DNA of 64,000 bases, taken from Protula sp. h YS-2021 (lineage: Eukaryota; Annelida; Polychaeta; Sabellida; Serpulidae). Every line of letters begins with the position of its first letter. The stretch's first letter is position 1. The notes beneath the pieces were generated by a model. That model did no database searches. It was not told the DNA's origin and saw only the letters and a program-made list of their open reading frames with translations. A program made the position numbers and the translations under genes. Shown here in pieces: positions 22,550-34,620 of the stretch. Location of the stretch: assembly GCA_949752745.1 (NCBI GenBank), contig OX457027.1, positions 18,680,603 through 18,744,602 of the forward strand. The letters run 5' to 3'.

Positions 22550-23887
22550 TCAAGTCTCCCATAGTGATGGTAATCTACAAGCCGATATTTTCGAAATTAA
22601 AACTGAACTATTTAATTTATAAATACTCATTTTTATGAGTAAAATATCTTGTAGACGTAGAAGCCACCACTCAAATTGCAAATTGGGTAGGGAAACTAGC
22701 ACAGAATTACAATAATCAAGTCTAGAGATCACGTAGGCTTGAACAAGGGACTTGGTTGCATCAATGGTAAGATAGCGGCGTATTTTGCGTATCCAGTTAA
22801 TGTAATACATACAGCTTTTACACACATTGTTCACATGGACGTTCATGGACAATGAATCATCAAGAGTCACTCCAAGGCTTTTGATAGACTTTGAGGATCT
22901 GATAATACTGTGACCCAAGTCCAGTTCAGACACTTCTACTTTTGACCTATTTCTATCACTACAAATAATCATAAATTCTGTTTTATCCGGATTGAGTTTT
23001 AATTTGTTGGCTGTAGTCCACTTCTCTATTGACTCAATACTTTTACTCAAGTCCGAGATGGTTTCATACTGACTATCAGGAACTCTCAGTGACAGATACT
23101 TAGACAGCCCAGTGTCATCTGCGTAACAGTGAAACAAGAGTATGAGAAACTGAAGCAAGTTGCCCAAAGGCTGAGTATAGCCAGAATACAGCCTTGGTCC
23201 TAATTTGGATCCCTGCGGCAGCGAACATTCCAAATGGAGCTTATCCGAAGAGGGCTTCCCTACTGACACACAAACACTTCTGTCGCTTAGGTAGGATCGA
23301 AACCAATCATTGGCTTTTCCACAGACACCAAAAGTGTAGCTTAAACGCTTAAGCAGCACCGCGTAGTCCACAGTATCAAAAGCCGCTGACATGTCGAGCA
23401 TCGCAACGGCAAAGGCGGAATCTGGATTGTCAAGCCCAGACAAAATATCATCAAGCACTGTAATAAGGGCAGTTTCTGTGCTGTGATATTGTCTATAAGC
23501 AGACTGATACGGTTGGTTGAGGCAATTAGTAGCTAAGTGAGTCGATAACTGTCTACTAGCCGCCTCCTCAATAACTTTACTTAGGAACGAAAGATTTGAT
23601 ACAGGCCGATAGTTACATAAATTTGTGTCCAAATTTGGTTTCTTCAATAAGGGTCGGATGATAGCGAGTTTGTGTTCCTCCGGAAACTGTCCAGTCATCA
23701 ATGACAAATTCACGATTTTTGTTATAACAGGTAAAAGGTCGTCAATACACTCACTGAGCAATAAAGCAGGAAGAGGATCTAACTCACACGATTTGCACTT
23801 GGAGCATGTGATACTTCGAACTTCCTCCTCGGATAATAATCTAAACTCGGATAAAGTTTGTCCATGGAAGGCAACATCGTGCTCCAT
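22550..23887 (-). pseudogene. LINE ORF2 reverse transcriptase, copy 3, 3' truncated
   Basis: Same protein and same junction tail as copy 2. Confidence 0.9.
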
Positions 23888-23992
23888 CGCAGACTCGACA
23901 TCATCATCAAAGTTTTGACGTATCTTGTTGACTTTGTTTTGAAAGAACGCGTTGAAATCATCAGCAAGCTCTTTTGCATTTTCGTTATCTGG

Positions 23993-24349
23993 TTAAGGGT
24001 TACTGACTGTTTTGTGCATTATGGCATTCATATGACTAAACAGTGATTTAGAATCCCGCGAGTTCTCTTCGATTACACCGCATAGATGAGTTGTTTTGGA
24101 ATCTTCATATAGTTGATCAAATGCATCACGCTTTTCAAAATACTCCTTTAGAGTCTCGTCTGACTGTTTCTTACGAAAGCGACGTTCTGCTCGCCTTTTA
24201 ATTCGTAAGGCTTCCAGAACTTCTGCTGTTTCCCAAGGATCACGCTTTTTGATTGAAGCTACGCGAGTTAAAACCGGCGCATATTTATCCAACAACGCTC
24301 GTAATTCTGAATCGTAAGCTTTGGTAAGTTCCTGAAGATTCATTTGCAA
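23993..24349 (-). pseudogene. LINE ORF2 linker region, copy 3
   Basis: Same 118 codons and same nonsense codon as copies 1 and 2. Confidence 0.8.
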
Positions 24350-24580
24350 TGAGCACTTCGTGGTGAAATCCTACTTAACGTTGTTATTTGTTACGGAATG
24401 GGCAGTTCGCGGTGAGACCCCGCTGAATTCAAAGATAAACTGAATTCAATTGCTTTTATTTCCGCCTTTCCGGCACAATGTCTTGTAGACGGCGTGTCAA
24501 CCACTTTGTATGCATTGGGTGTTCAATTCCCACCTCCAGTTCAAGTCTCCAATAGTGATGGTAATCTACAAGCCGATATT

Positions 24581-24965
24581 TTCGAAATTAAAACTGAAGT
24601 ATTTAATTTATAAATACTCATTTTTATGAGTAAAATATCTTGTAGACGTAGAAGCCACCACTCAAATTGCACCCACCCATCTCCCCATTAATTTGGATCG
24701 TCTGGTACGATAAGTTGGGTATAGTTCCATCACTGCACCGACGCTATGATTCGTCGGTTGCTTGACAAACATTGTAAACATAGCAATAGGGCACCTGTCA
24801 AGTGTACCCATGTGGTGCTATTTGTTCCACAAAAAAAATATTATTATGGATCACGATAGCTAATGTTGAACACATTGGAAGTCCCATATTGATGGCTTCT
24901 ACGTCTACAAGATATTTTAATCATAAAAATGAGTTTAAGAAATTAAACACTTCAGATAAAATCTG
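24581..24965. mobile_element. Inverted-repeat (MITE-like) element at the edge of the LINE array
   Basis: The arm at 24590-24660 (ACTCATTTTTATGAGTAAAA, ATCTTGTAGACGTAGAAGCC) is repeated in reverse complement at 24888-24960 (GGCTTCTACGTCTACAAGAT, then ATAAAAATGAGTTTAAGAAA). The left arm is also the end of each 1,991-bp unit, so the LINE sequence lies inside or against this element. A diverged relative is at 12540-12705. Confidence 0.65.
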
Positions 24966-25287
24966 ACGTCCCATGAACGCCACAAACGATCTTAATACAA
25001 CTGTTTTAATGAAGAAGAAGAAAAAATTGGCCTTAATGAAAAATGTACTCCCGATTAAACTTCTGTTTCTGCGTTTAACTTTAAGCCCATGGGTTTAATA
25101 CCCGAGGGCTGTAGCATAAACGTATGATCCCATAGTGCAATACATGTCTTGCTAATACGTTTAATTGTTATAAAGCAATTTTCTTGCCAAGACATGACTG
25201 GGGCGTTAATTGGTTCAACTGCACATAGCTTCGATTTCGTTTTGGATACACGACTCCGTGATCTAACTAATGTGGACACCAAACTGT

Positions 25288-25455
25288 GACGGTTAGCTCA
25301 GTTGTTGGAGTGTCGATCTGGTAGTTCCAAGGTCCCGGGTTCGATTTCGGCTCAGGGCAGTGAACAGGCTGCCTTAGTTAGCGAATTTAGTTGATTAGAT
25401 CACCTATCAAGGAATTCAAAATTAACAACCACCGAGTCTTTCGGCCATACCTTGA
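25288..25455 (+). mobile_element. tRNA-derived SINE
   Basis: Starts GACGGTTAGCTCAGTTGTTG (box A) with GGGTTCGATTTC (box B). The body TTAGCGAATTTAGTTGATTA, GATCACCTATCAAGG, GAATTCAAAATTAAC and CTTTCGGCCAT is shared with 13424-13570 and, in reverse, with 40428-40610. Confidence 0.8.
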
Positions 25456-25459
25456 AAAT

Positions 25460-26500
25460 ATTAAACTGTGCATATTATTACCACCGGATGCTGCGCCCCT
25501 CCAATATTACGCCCATGGTAGAAAAGTTCAACGCAGAAACTGGTTTCATTGAGCATGTGGTTTACCAAGGTTAATGGTTTCTTTCATGGTATTTTTTATT
25601 GATCAAAAATGACATGAAGTGTCGCTGACTTTTGCCAGATGGCCAGGAAGAGATAGCCAAAGTCTGTTGTGGATGGATGGGTCATCGTTGGACAAAATGA
25701 CTTGCACGACTGATGACTGTGGACACACGGGGGGGGGGGGATCGTTGGCATATCAGTGCTTACGCTGTGAAGGATGAAGCATTTAACTCTCCGATGTAAA
25801 AGGGCAGATTATTCTAGGGAAACCATTCTAGCTTACTGGAAAACAGAAGGATGGAAAGGCGCCCAAGCAGTAGCTTATGGAAGTGTTCAGTTACTTTGAC
25901 GGATGTGGAGAAAAGGGTGGTTACATAGATAAATTTGCACAAGAATTGTGTACCAAATGACTTGAGTGCCCGTAATTGAGGGATGGACAGGGAATGAGAA
26001 AAGTACGGTGGTGCGGATGGGACGGGGGTGGGGTGGGTTGACACACAAACGCTTGTTGGACCAACCACTTCGGTTTCGAAGCCAGGGGTCAGCTTGATCA
26101 GGCAAACAAGCATTATGTTTATCGATTAAAAAATTAATTCTTCGGTTTCTGCCCACGATTAATCCATTCAGTTGTAGATTGTGTTGGAATTGAACATGAA
26201 TTCCCTTTCTAACGGACGTTCCACATTTTATACAATGCCTGATTTTGTTAATTCAGCACTTTAACACAAAGTTAGAATTATTTGCATTTCTAGCGCCTAC
26301 ATGACCAAGAAAAGTAAATATTACCCCAAAAACCACAATTTTCAACCAATGCACATAAAAAACATGCTATTTCTACCCATTTCGCCAAGAAAATTATTTT
26401 ATATGATTATGTGTTCCAGCATGTTTGGGATTTTCCAGGGATATCCATATATAAAAATAGTACTTTGAGCCTGCAGACTCGTTTTGACCATACTGTGAGG
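25460..26500. other. No gene identified
   Basis: Intergenic sequence upstream of the Maf gene, with a G-run at about 25730-25740 and no convincing coding frame. Confidence 0.4.
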
Positions 26501-26515
26501 GAATCCCAAAGGCTG

Positions 26516-26576
26516 ATTGGTTGTTATTGATGTCACACCCAAAAATAGCTCTGTGGTGTCTCAGTTAGTATAAAAG
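26516..26576 (+). promoter_or_regulatory. Core promoter of the Maf gene: inverted CCAAT, CRE-like site, TATA box
   Basis: ATTGG (inverted CCAAT) at 26516-26520, TGATGTCA (CRE/ATF-like) at 26528-26535 and TATAAAAG at 26569-26576 lie in canonical order about 345 bp before the ATG. Transcription would start near 26600. The sites fit each other and the downstream ORF, but no transcript evidence is available. Confidence 0.6.
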
Positions 26577-26918
26577 CGGCGGCTCTCCCAGTTGCTCTTG
26601 TTGCCTTGATTGCCTCTGCCAAGTGAACTACGTGGTGTTGTCCCTTGCCACGAAGTCAACATTTTCAAATGATATGGATATTTTCAAAATTGCCAAAGTG
26701 AGGATATAAAATCTTTCGTGAACAACATCACATGAAGAAAAACAACATTTAATTTTAGATATTATTTACTGAGAAATTGGACATTTAGTGTTGAATTCGT
26801 CAGCTTCAGTGAAACTTCGATCAGCCGGTAAGAACTACGCCATCATAACAATACACACACAAGGAAAAAAAACAGTTCAAATTCTTTAAAATCATCCACG
26901 TTGACGTGGAATTTCATT

Positions 26919-27827
26919 ATGGATCTTAATAACGACTTGGCAGAGGGCCTAAACTTTCCATTCGATTTAGAGGATATGGATTTCAACATGCTTTCCGATA
27001 TTGATCTGAGCTCGACCACTTTTGGAAATTCGGATGTGGATAGCGGATCTCCAGAGTCCATAGTTGATAACCATATTGGTAGTCCTATGGGTAGTGAACC
27101 GCGGTCCCCCGGATTCCAAACTGGGGAAGCTCCAAGTGCAACCCTTAGCTTCGAAGACCAGTACCTCTCGTTTAACGACCCAGTCCTCGCCACCGGACTT
27201 GAAAAGTCAGATTCTTCCACGGAAATATTGCGGAATGTAGTATCACACGTGAAAGACGAAGTTAAGCCAAATTTGCCCACTGCAGAGAATGAAGGAAGTG
27301 ACAGCCTGAATCAAGTTTGGCTGGCACAAACGATTAGCATCTGCGATGCTCAGATGACAGCCGAACAGGCAGTCCAAATTCTCGCTGCTGATTCTACCGG
27401 CACCGACGTTTATTTTCCAATTCCTGAAAGCAGCGACCAAGCTGTTGATGTAGACAGCTCATCTGAAAGAGTGAGCGATGAAGAATTGCTGTCTCTCAGC
27501 GTGAAGGATTTGAATCGCCGTCTCCAAGGAATACCGCTCGACGAAGCAAAACGCCTTAAGCAGCGCCGTCGTACGCTGAAAAACAGAGGCTATGCTCAAA
27601 ATTGCCGGGTGAAAAGAACCGTTGCCAGAGAGGAGCTGGAAAAGGAGAACACGGCTTTGCAGACGCAGCTTCAAGTGATGAGAAAGGCATACACCCAAGA
27701 GCGCAGTGAGAAAACCAAGCTTCAAAACGACAAAGGCAAGCTTGAAAATACCTGCCAGTATCTGCAGAAGGCACTGGCACAACTACAGCGCGAGAACTCG
27801 CATCTGCGAAGTCAGACCACCAAATAA
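26919..27827 (+). CDS. Maf-family bZIP transcription factor
   Basis: A single 302-codon ORF. The frame is open six codons further upstream, but the first ATG is at 26919. Residues 1-30 are acidic-hydrophobic ([11 protein letters not shown]), like an activation domain. VKDE at 111-114 fits a sumoylation consensus. Residues 186-212 form the Maf extended homology region ([20 protein letters not shown]), 213-233 the basic region with the Maf hallmark [14 protein letters not shown], where Tyr replaces the usual bZIP residue, and about 238-296 a leucine zipper. It should bind MARE-type DNA as a dimer in the nucleus. The zipper start ([12 protein letters not shown]) looks like small Mafs, yet the long acidic N-terminus is unlike them, so large/small assignment is open. 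No intron is needed. Confidence 0.93.
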   Translation: MDLNNDLAEGLNFPFDLEDMDFNMLSDIDLSSTTFGNSDVDSGSPESIVDNHIGSPMGSEPRSPGFQTGEAPSATLSFEDQYLSFNDPVLATGLEKSDSSTEILRNVVSHVKDEVKPNLPTAENEGSDSLNQVWLAQTISICDAQMTAEQAVQILAADSTGTDVYFPIPESSDQAVDVDSSSERVSDEELLSLSVKDLNRRLQGIPLDEAKRLKQRRRTLKNRGYAQNCRVKRTVAREELEKENTALQTQLQVMRKAYTQERSEKTKLQNDKGKLENTCQYLQKALAQLQRENSHLRSQTTK

Positions 27828-28068
27828 GTTCCGATGCAAAACACACACCGCACTGCCCAGTGAATCTTGACCATTTTTTCGTTATTACAAGCACTTTGCA
27901 CAGGAATTGTGGAACAAAAACTGGCACGTCAAATTGAAGTTTTAAGATTATATGAGACCTATGGATTGATGTTGGGGGGATACAGGAGTAAACACCAAAA
28001 ACATCATTTCAAGGGACAATAGGTCTCTTATTTTGTAAAAGTAATTTTGACGTTGTGTAAATGTTACC

Positions 28069-28074
28069 AATAAA
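28069..28074 (+). terminator. Polyadenylation signal of the Maf gene
   Basis: AATAAA about 240 bp after the stop codon, followed within 30 bp by T- and GT-rich sequence (TTGTGAGTGGTT). Confidence 0.6.
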
Positions 28075-28099
28075 AATGTTACTGTTATTAAAATATATG

Positions 28100-31000
28100 T
28101 TGTGAGTGGTTACGCCAGAAGCCAGACGGGCTTTGATTGGAGAATTCATTTGTTATTCAATATTAAAAAGCTATGCTTCGAATAAAGTAGACACTCGTTG
28201 ATTGATTACTGTAGCCGATTTAAGAATCATCTTTATTTGCATGTCTAATACCGACTTCACTTGTTGTTAAAATTATGCAAAATTTTCAGATTTGGTTAGC
28301 GTTTAGATATAAATTTGTTGGAGTATGATTTTTGTAAATATGATGTGTTACATATTTTTGAATTTTGTAAATATGACGCGTTACATATTTTGTTGCTATA
28401 AAAATTTGTACATAGCTTTGTTATGTATATGGCAGTTATGTATTTTAGTCAACTCCAGTGCATTGTGAAAAAAGACAGTGCCAGACAAAAAGAAGTCACA
28501 CCCAGTTATGAGGCGAGGGAACAAAATTAGATGTAGTGGACCATGACAACGATCTTAAGGCGTGGTGTAGAATCGCTCTTCGGCTTTTCATGAATAAAAA
28601 TGTATTTAACCAGAGTGAAATAGGCATTCTTGAGAAAATCAGTGAGCTGAGTGTGTAGGTATCTGTGAATTGTGAATGCTTCCACTTATTCATCCTTTCA
28701 CTACATATTCAGAACATAAACAGATCGAGTCAAGTACAAACATGATGTTCGTTACATACACAAGCACCAAATAAATGGTGTCAGAAACCAGATATAAGCA
28801 TTTTGTGTACATAAGAGTATTGATGCATGTTGACTTTATTACCATATATTAATTGTCTGTTGTGTCTATATTAAAAAAAAAACCAAAAAACGTCCTCAAC
28901 TTCTACTGTCGACAAGGCGAGTTCTATAGATTTATCTTTTATATTGAAAAACTGAATTTTGGTCAATGGCTGAAAAAAATTAACTCTGCTGAATGAAATT
29001 GTCAAGATGTTTTACAAAAGATACAAGGTTTGTTTTATTTTATTATTTTTGGAAGCTGCAAGATGAACTTGCCGTTTTTGAATGTATACTTCTTTATTTC
29101 CGCGGGCGAAGGAACATCGCTGACATAGTGCACAGCCCTTTTACAGGTCGTGCTTTTAGCTCAGAATATATGTTTGAGGACTCATTGCTCGGTCTAAATG
29201 ACCGTAGCATACTTAGAAAATAGTAGTTCAATGTATTGGTTGAAAATTCAAAGTGGATGGCACTTTATTGACCCAAAATGGTATTGTTTCTCATAGCTGT
29301 CTGTTGTTGAAGCGTGGAAATTAGACCATGGGGCACTTCTGTAAAATGGAAGTTAAACGAAAATGTGCGAATGACGCACTTCGAGAATATTCATCCTTTG
29401 CCATCGTTCGTTGCGATTTATTGCTTATTAGAGATCCCACCCGATTATTGTAGTATTATTTTGTATGAAAATTACTGTAGCAAATGTTTTTATACTTTTA
29501 ATATCCAAACTCCAAGTATGATTATGTATATAGGTTGCTAATTTATTTATAATTTATTTTATGAACTTCGCCCATACCCTTCCTCAATATTGACAGCATT
29601 TAATTTGCGATGAACGGTGGTAAAAGTGATGGTAATTTTATGCATATTGCGTAACTCAGAGACTTGTGCAAGTCAGCACAAAATTTTTGTCTCAGTGAGA
29701 TGGCTATGCCAAAGCGAGTTGTGGCCAGCTCAACCAATTTTGTCGGTTTGTTATCAAGTTTACACATTGTAAACAAAATGGTTATTGTAAATGAGGCCGG
29801 GTGGCTGTACGGGAGCATACATTTTGATGTACTTGTGTACGAAGGCAGGCGGTTTCCGTCAGGTCAACTGGAGACATTTACAAAGGCCATATCGGACGGA
29901 TTTTGGAAAAACCACGATTAGTTAGAAACACGGACTACGAAAGTGGAACCAAACTGTTAAGTGTTTGTTAAGTGAGTGCTTGTTAAATGTGTGTGTGCGT
30001 TGTCCAAGTGTCGCTCCTAAGTAACCAGTGGTTACCGAGGAAATTTACTGTGAAATAGTGTTGTAAAATTTATTTATTTTAGTAACAATTTGTAACGAAC
30101 AAGCAACTATACAAGTCACAAGCAACATAACAATGTGCGATTGTTTAAGTACGATTCACAAGTAAACAAACAATGCATAAGCAAACTTAAGGCAACCAAA
30201 CAAATCATATTTTACTCATGTCTGTCCATTAGGTATGGTCATTTTATGGCTATTTGTGTATTTAAATGTATACATATTAAAAAAAAACCCCAGAGTGGGA
30301 ACCAAAAAAATTGAAAAACTAAAAAAAAAAAATAAAAAAAAAATGAGAGTCGAGACAGGCCACCTGTGAAGTGATTGGACGTTAACAGTACACAATCTCG
30401 GTAAAGATATGATATTGCTTCATGTCGTGATGACGTTTAATTCTGTGAAAATTGTATTTTACATTGAAATCTGTGTCGTCGGTTGGGAAATGCTAAAAAA
30501 TATCCTGAGTTGCCATATAAAGTTGCGGCTGAAGCAAGAAGAGGAAAAAGTTGTGTTGCAGCATTAAAAAAACTAATTATAAACATCTCGTGTACTGTTA
30601 AAAGCCGAGACCTTTTCGGTTGTTGGCAAACGACGAAACTCTCACCCCGATCATGTCTGACCCGGAGTACGATGCGATTAGATTGATAGGTAACTGTGGT
30701 TACCGCTGTTCCCTTGTTAGGAAATACTTAGGTTTTATAAGAGTTTTTTTTTTGTTGTTGAAAATTCATTTGAAATGGATTTTGTTTGTGGCAACATTGC
30801 AATATATTTAGTCAGGAGTAATTGTTTGAGGAAAGTTTTCAAATTGAAATTTGAGTTTGTATTGTACGACTTAAGTTCTAGTTTGACACAGCCAAGCAAG
30901 AGATGAAATTGCATGGAAACAGATCATGTAGAATTCAAAGTTGAAGATTGTTTCTCAGGTTCATAAAATACCACGCCAAGTGGTGAGCATCGTATTGAAA

Positions 31001-31960
31001 TGGAAGTCTTTTGCACATTACTGTGACCCTCTGAGCCTTGTCGAATTATTCCACGAATTTGCCTTCGGGAGGTGTTGTTGATTTTAAGTGACCGCAAAAA
31101 AAGTGTACCGGTACAGTACGACGTCGTTGTAGCGACTTTCATCGAACAGATCAAACCCACATGTCGTTATAATATAAATTTTCTATAGGGGTAAAGCATA
31201 GCGAGAAAACTCGATCGCTGTTTGCGGTGTATCGTAAGAGCGAGGTTTAGCGACATTGTGCTGCACGTGCAGTTATTACTTGTCAATTTTTTTGTGATTT
31301 GCCGAGATTTCCATCAGTATTTGTCTGACCTCTCGAAGGCTGTTTGCAGGAATGACGAAACATTTGAAAATGATGTTGTGCTTACCAGAAGCGGACTTAA
31401 TTTGTGTACAGTTGTTTTAAGCTAAAAACCTTTTGAAAAAGTGCATGATGTAGTTATTTCCACATGCACATAAATTCTGGTGTTTGAGAGAAAAATGTAT
31501 ATAACTGAACAAAAAAAAATAATAAAAAAAATAAAAATAAAAACATTTGAAAAAAATGACGAAAACAAATTGTATACGTATGTGTCATACTTTTGCTTAA
31601 ACTTTGTACACAATTAAGTTTCCGCCATTACACAGTTAGAGTGTGTTATCTACAGTTGTATAAAATGAGAAAAAAGCAAAAAAAAATACAAAGTTGAAAT
31701 GTTGAAAAAAAACACAAACATGTAATACAAAAAAAAAAATTTATAAATTTCAGTAATTAAAAAAAAAAATCAAAACAACACAAAATACAAAAAAAAGTAC
31801 TTCAAGCATTTCACATACGATGTGATTGTGAATTATTAGAGAGAGAGCTGTTAGTGTTGAATGATGCGTTGTTGGATAAAGTCTATTCTGTTGCTGTAAG
31901 ATGATTTAATCCCGAAGAAAAATAAAGAAAAAAAGTCCCAGCATGAAAAAGAATTCGTGT
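28100..31960. other. No gene identified; AT-rich intergenic DNA
   Basis: Many A-runs (30280-30345, 31500-31560, 31670-31800) and short frames without motifs. The overlapping opposite-strand short frames at 29600-29921 show no family signature. I see nothing to annotate as a gene. Confidence 0.5.
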
Positions 31961-31971
31961 CTTTTATTTGT

Positions 31972-32730
31972 ATGTCTCCCCCAAAGGGAGACATATATAG
32001 CATTTGGTGTGTCCGTCTGTCTGTTCGTCCGTCCATCTGTCCGCAGTGAGTTCTTCTGGAATCAATGAGTCGATTAAACATTCATACATATTGCAGTACA
32101 CGCTTCTAGATGATGCCCGTGTTATATTTTTTCGTTCCATTAAAAATTCTATTTTTGGCAAATTTGTACGCATAGGGGGGGGGGGGGTGGTTGTGCATTT
32201 TTTTTTCACTTTGGCGGGCTAAATCTCCAAAACAGTTCGTTGGATAAGGCTCAGACGTCGCAAGAAGAACACACATATAGCGCAAATGTATACTGCAAAG
32301 TTTTTCTTCTTTTGCGTTGAAAATGCACTTCTGGCGATTTTTTAAATTTCTGATTAAGTGACTGATTGGGGAGGGGGGGGGGGGGAGACATCCGCTTTTG
32401 TTTCAACAAAAACACTGGCCAGTCTAGTTTTTTTTTTTTTTTTTTTTTTTGGTGATTGGCCAGGAATTGTCGAAAATTTTGGCCAAAAAAAAAAAAAATT
32501 TCAGTAAAAATCGTAACTAAGTGCTAAAAAAATATCTTACTGTGTTGAAATTTTTGATTAAGGGTATCAACCATTAGTACCTACCTGGTCATTGCTTTTT
32601 CTTGGTAATCGTCAAAAATTGGCGAAACTTTTGGTGACAAACCAAATTGTTTCGTAAAATCTTAACTGTCTTCAGGAAAATAGTTTTGCTGTCTTGAAAT
32701 TTGAAGTGAGAGTAGCTAGTACTAGCAATA
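31972..32730. mobile_element. Hairpin-ended repeat element (pearl/HINE-like)
   Basis: Begins with a hairpin ATGTCTCCC-CCAAA-GGGAGACAT (31972-31994), then tetranucleotide-like GTCCGTCTGTCTGTTCGTCC. Farther in (32388 onward) come GGAGACATCCGC and tandem GGTGATTGGCCAGGAATTG units related to 575-1260. The right end is not defined. Confidence 0.45.
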
Positions 32731-32927
32731 AGGGTACCGATAAAACATTTATTTGCTGTAATTAACACACTTTCATGTATGCTCTTGCAAATATTACAGG
32801 TGTTTTAATTTCATAATCTTTCGATTTCGATAGCCCCCCCTGCCCCTTTTTTGCATATCGCTATCTTGCATATTCGGGGAAATAAAAACGCAGGGGTCGG
32901 GGGGATGGGATGTAAGGGAGGTGGGGA

Positions 32928-33172
32928 TAGGTCAATTCGCCACCGGTTGATTCGCAACCGATCAGTTCGCCACCACCTTAATTTAAAAAGATCCTACTCG
33001 CCACCAACCTATATTTTTACCAAAGTACCCACTTCACAAAGCTTAAAACAGATGCATGTCTTATTTGTTGTTGATCAAAGATTTGTGCACAGATTTCGAA
33101 GAAGAAAGAAAAAAATTGGGTGGCGAGTTTGTCGCTGACGAATTGGGTGGTGGCGAATTTGTATGTACCCCA
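32928..33172. mobile_element. Small foldback MITE with TTCGCCACC arms
   Basis: GGTCAATTCGCCACCGGTTG, TTCGCCACCACC and CTCGCCACCAACC on the left are mirrored by GGGTGGCGAGTTTG and GGGTGGTGGCGAATTTG on the right. No coding capacity. Confidence 0.6.
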
Positions 33173-33322
33173 GGGAGGTTGGTTATGAGGGGGGGTGGGG
33201 GTGGTTAAAAATGAAACTTTTTTTCGTTGACAAATGTCATGTGAGTTTTTTTCACTTATAAGGCTTCTTGTTTTTCTTCTTTTTCTTCTTCTTCAAATTC
33301 TTCCTCTTCTTCTTTTTCACCA

Positions 33323-33560
33323 GCCTCGGTGGCCTTAGTGGTTGGAGTGTCCGCCTCGAGACTGGAAGATCGTGGGTTCAAACCCCGGTCCAGTCATACC
33401 TAAGACTTTAAAATTGGGACTCCTCCTTGCTACCCTGTGAGGCACTCCACATGTCAGGCTTAGAAGGAGGGCTGGAATGCCCCATTTCAGTATAATGTGG
33501 CAGGGGGATCCCGATATGACCACAGCAGTTGAAAGGGATCTAAAGAACAATACAATACAA
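33323..33560 (+). mobile_element. tRNA-derived SINE, second family
   Basis: The head resembles a tRNA: box A-like GGCCTTAGTGGTTGGAGTG, box B GTGGGTTCAAACCCC. A 160-bp unrelated body follows (CACTCCACATGTCAGGCTTA, GCAGGGGGATCCCGATATGA), ending in an ACAATACAATAC tail next to a microsatellite. The body differs from the SINE at 25288. Confidence 0.7.
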
Positions 33561-33592
33561 TTCTTCTTCTTCAAATTCTTCCTCTTCTTCTT

Positions 33593-33623
<31 letters not shown>

Positions 33624-33665
33624 TTATTATTATTATTGTTATTATTATTATTACTATTACTATTT
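33561..33665. repeat. (TTC)n then (TTA)n microsatellite
   Basis: Runs of TTC (to about 33620) and TTA/ATT with interruptions. They directly follow the SINE tail and probably grew from it. Confidence 0.9.
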
Positions 33666-33739
33666 TCTTCACAAACAATTTCGCTCAATAAAATAGTAAT
33701 ACTTCATTCTGAGTGCGTACGATATTGTTTTTTGCCTGA

Positions 33740-34620
33740 AGCCGTAGGGCCGTACGGACCTACCCCGATGGGGGAGGCCCGTACACGCCCGTATTCCTTT
33801 GTTAGGTCGAACGGTTCTATAAACTTTTGCCGCATGTCACGTGATTAGGGCAGGTGTATGACGTCATTAAGTAAAAATCTTGTGTGCGAAATTTCTTAGC
33901 CACTGATCATCCCAGAAAGTTGAAACTGGGTGGTATTGTTGCTTGGTAGGTCGTGCCAGTAGAACGAACGAGGGCTGCGTGTGACGTCATCACGTAAAAT
34001 ATGTATATATTATGAACAAGATGTTGTGTGTACAAGATCTCGATAACGGAAAGTCCTATCGACTTCTTATTTTATGTGGATATTTCTTGGGTCAGTCTAA
34101 CCGTTTTCAAGATTATGGACAATTTTTCTCTAACGGATTACGATATACAAAGGTCACATAACCTTGACCTTGAATGTGGAGAATCAGTTCACAATGTTAC
34201 TGCCTATTGACACCGTACATGTGTTGAAACAGTGATTTGAGCTCTATTTCCAGCAATTTTACGTGATGATTAGGGGTTTCACAAAATATTTTGACCTCAC
34301 TTTGACCTTGAAGGTGAAGGTAAAAAAATTTTGCGGATTTCACGACAAGTCATTACCCTCTATGTCTCTGCCAAATGCCGTCTTTCTACTACAAACCCTG
34401 TTTTCTGGAAACCACTTTGAGGTCAAAAATACTTTGACCTCAATTTGACCTTGACCTTGAAAATTTGCGGATTTCACGACATCTCATCACCCTCTATCTC
34501 TGTGCCAAATTTCATCATCCTATGTCAAATAGTGTAGGAGGAGTTTTCTGGAAACCTTCACAACGAAAAAAAGGGAAGGAATAAGCAGAGAGAATTCTTA
34601 GCAAAGTATATCCATTTGCA
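33740..34620. repeat. Interspersed repeat with TGACCTTGACCTTGA-containing tandem units
   Basis: A hairpin-like GGCCGTACGGACC and GATGGGGGAGGCCC near 33745-33780 precede two diverged units of about 150 bp (34270-34420 and 34430-34560), each with CTTTGACC, GCGGATTTCACGACA, CTCTATSTCT and TTTTCTGGAAACC. No coding frame is credible. Confidence 0.5.

Larger units (their letters stand above)
18701..24671 (-). repeat. Three head-to-tail copies of a 1,991-bp LINE-containing unit
   Basis: TTGGGTAGGGAAACTAGCAC recurs at 18701, 20692 and 22683, exactly 1,991 bp apart, and all sequence between repeats with only a few differences. Copy 1 has TAGCTGCC and GGAACAAAAG where copies 2 and 3 have TAGCCGCC and GGAACGAAAG. 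Copy 3 alone differs near its right edge (24549, 24597). Each unit holds about two thirds of the reverse transcriptase, the stop-interrupted upstream ORF, about 200 bp of other sequence and an end resembling one arm of an inverted-repeat element. Near-identity implies very recent duplication or an assembly artefact. Confidence 0.95.

Noticed and set aside
33335..33848. ORFs with poly-Asn/Lys or poly-Phe/Leu tracts
   Set aside because: Produced by the TTC/TTA microsatellite downstream of a SINE.
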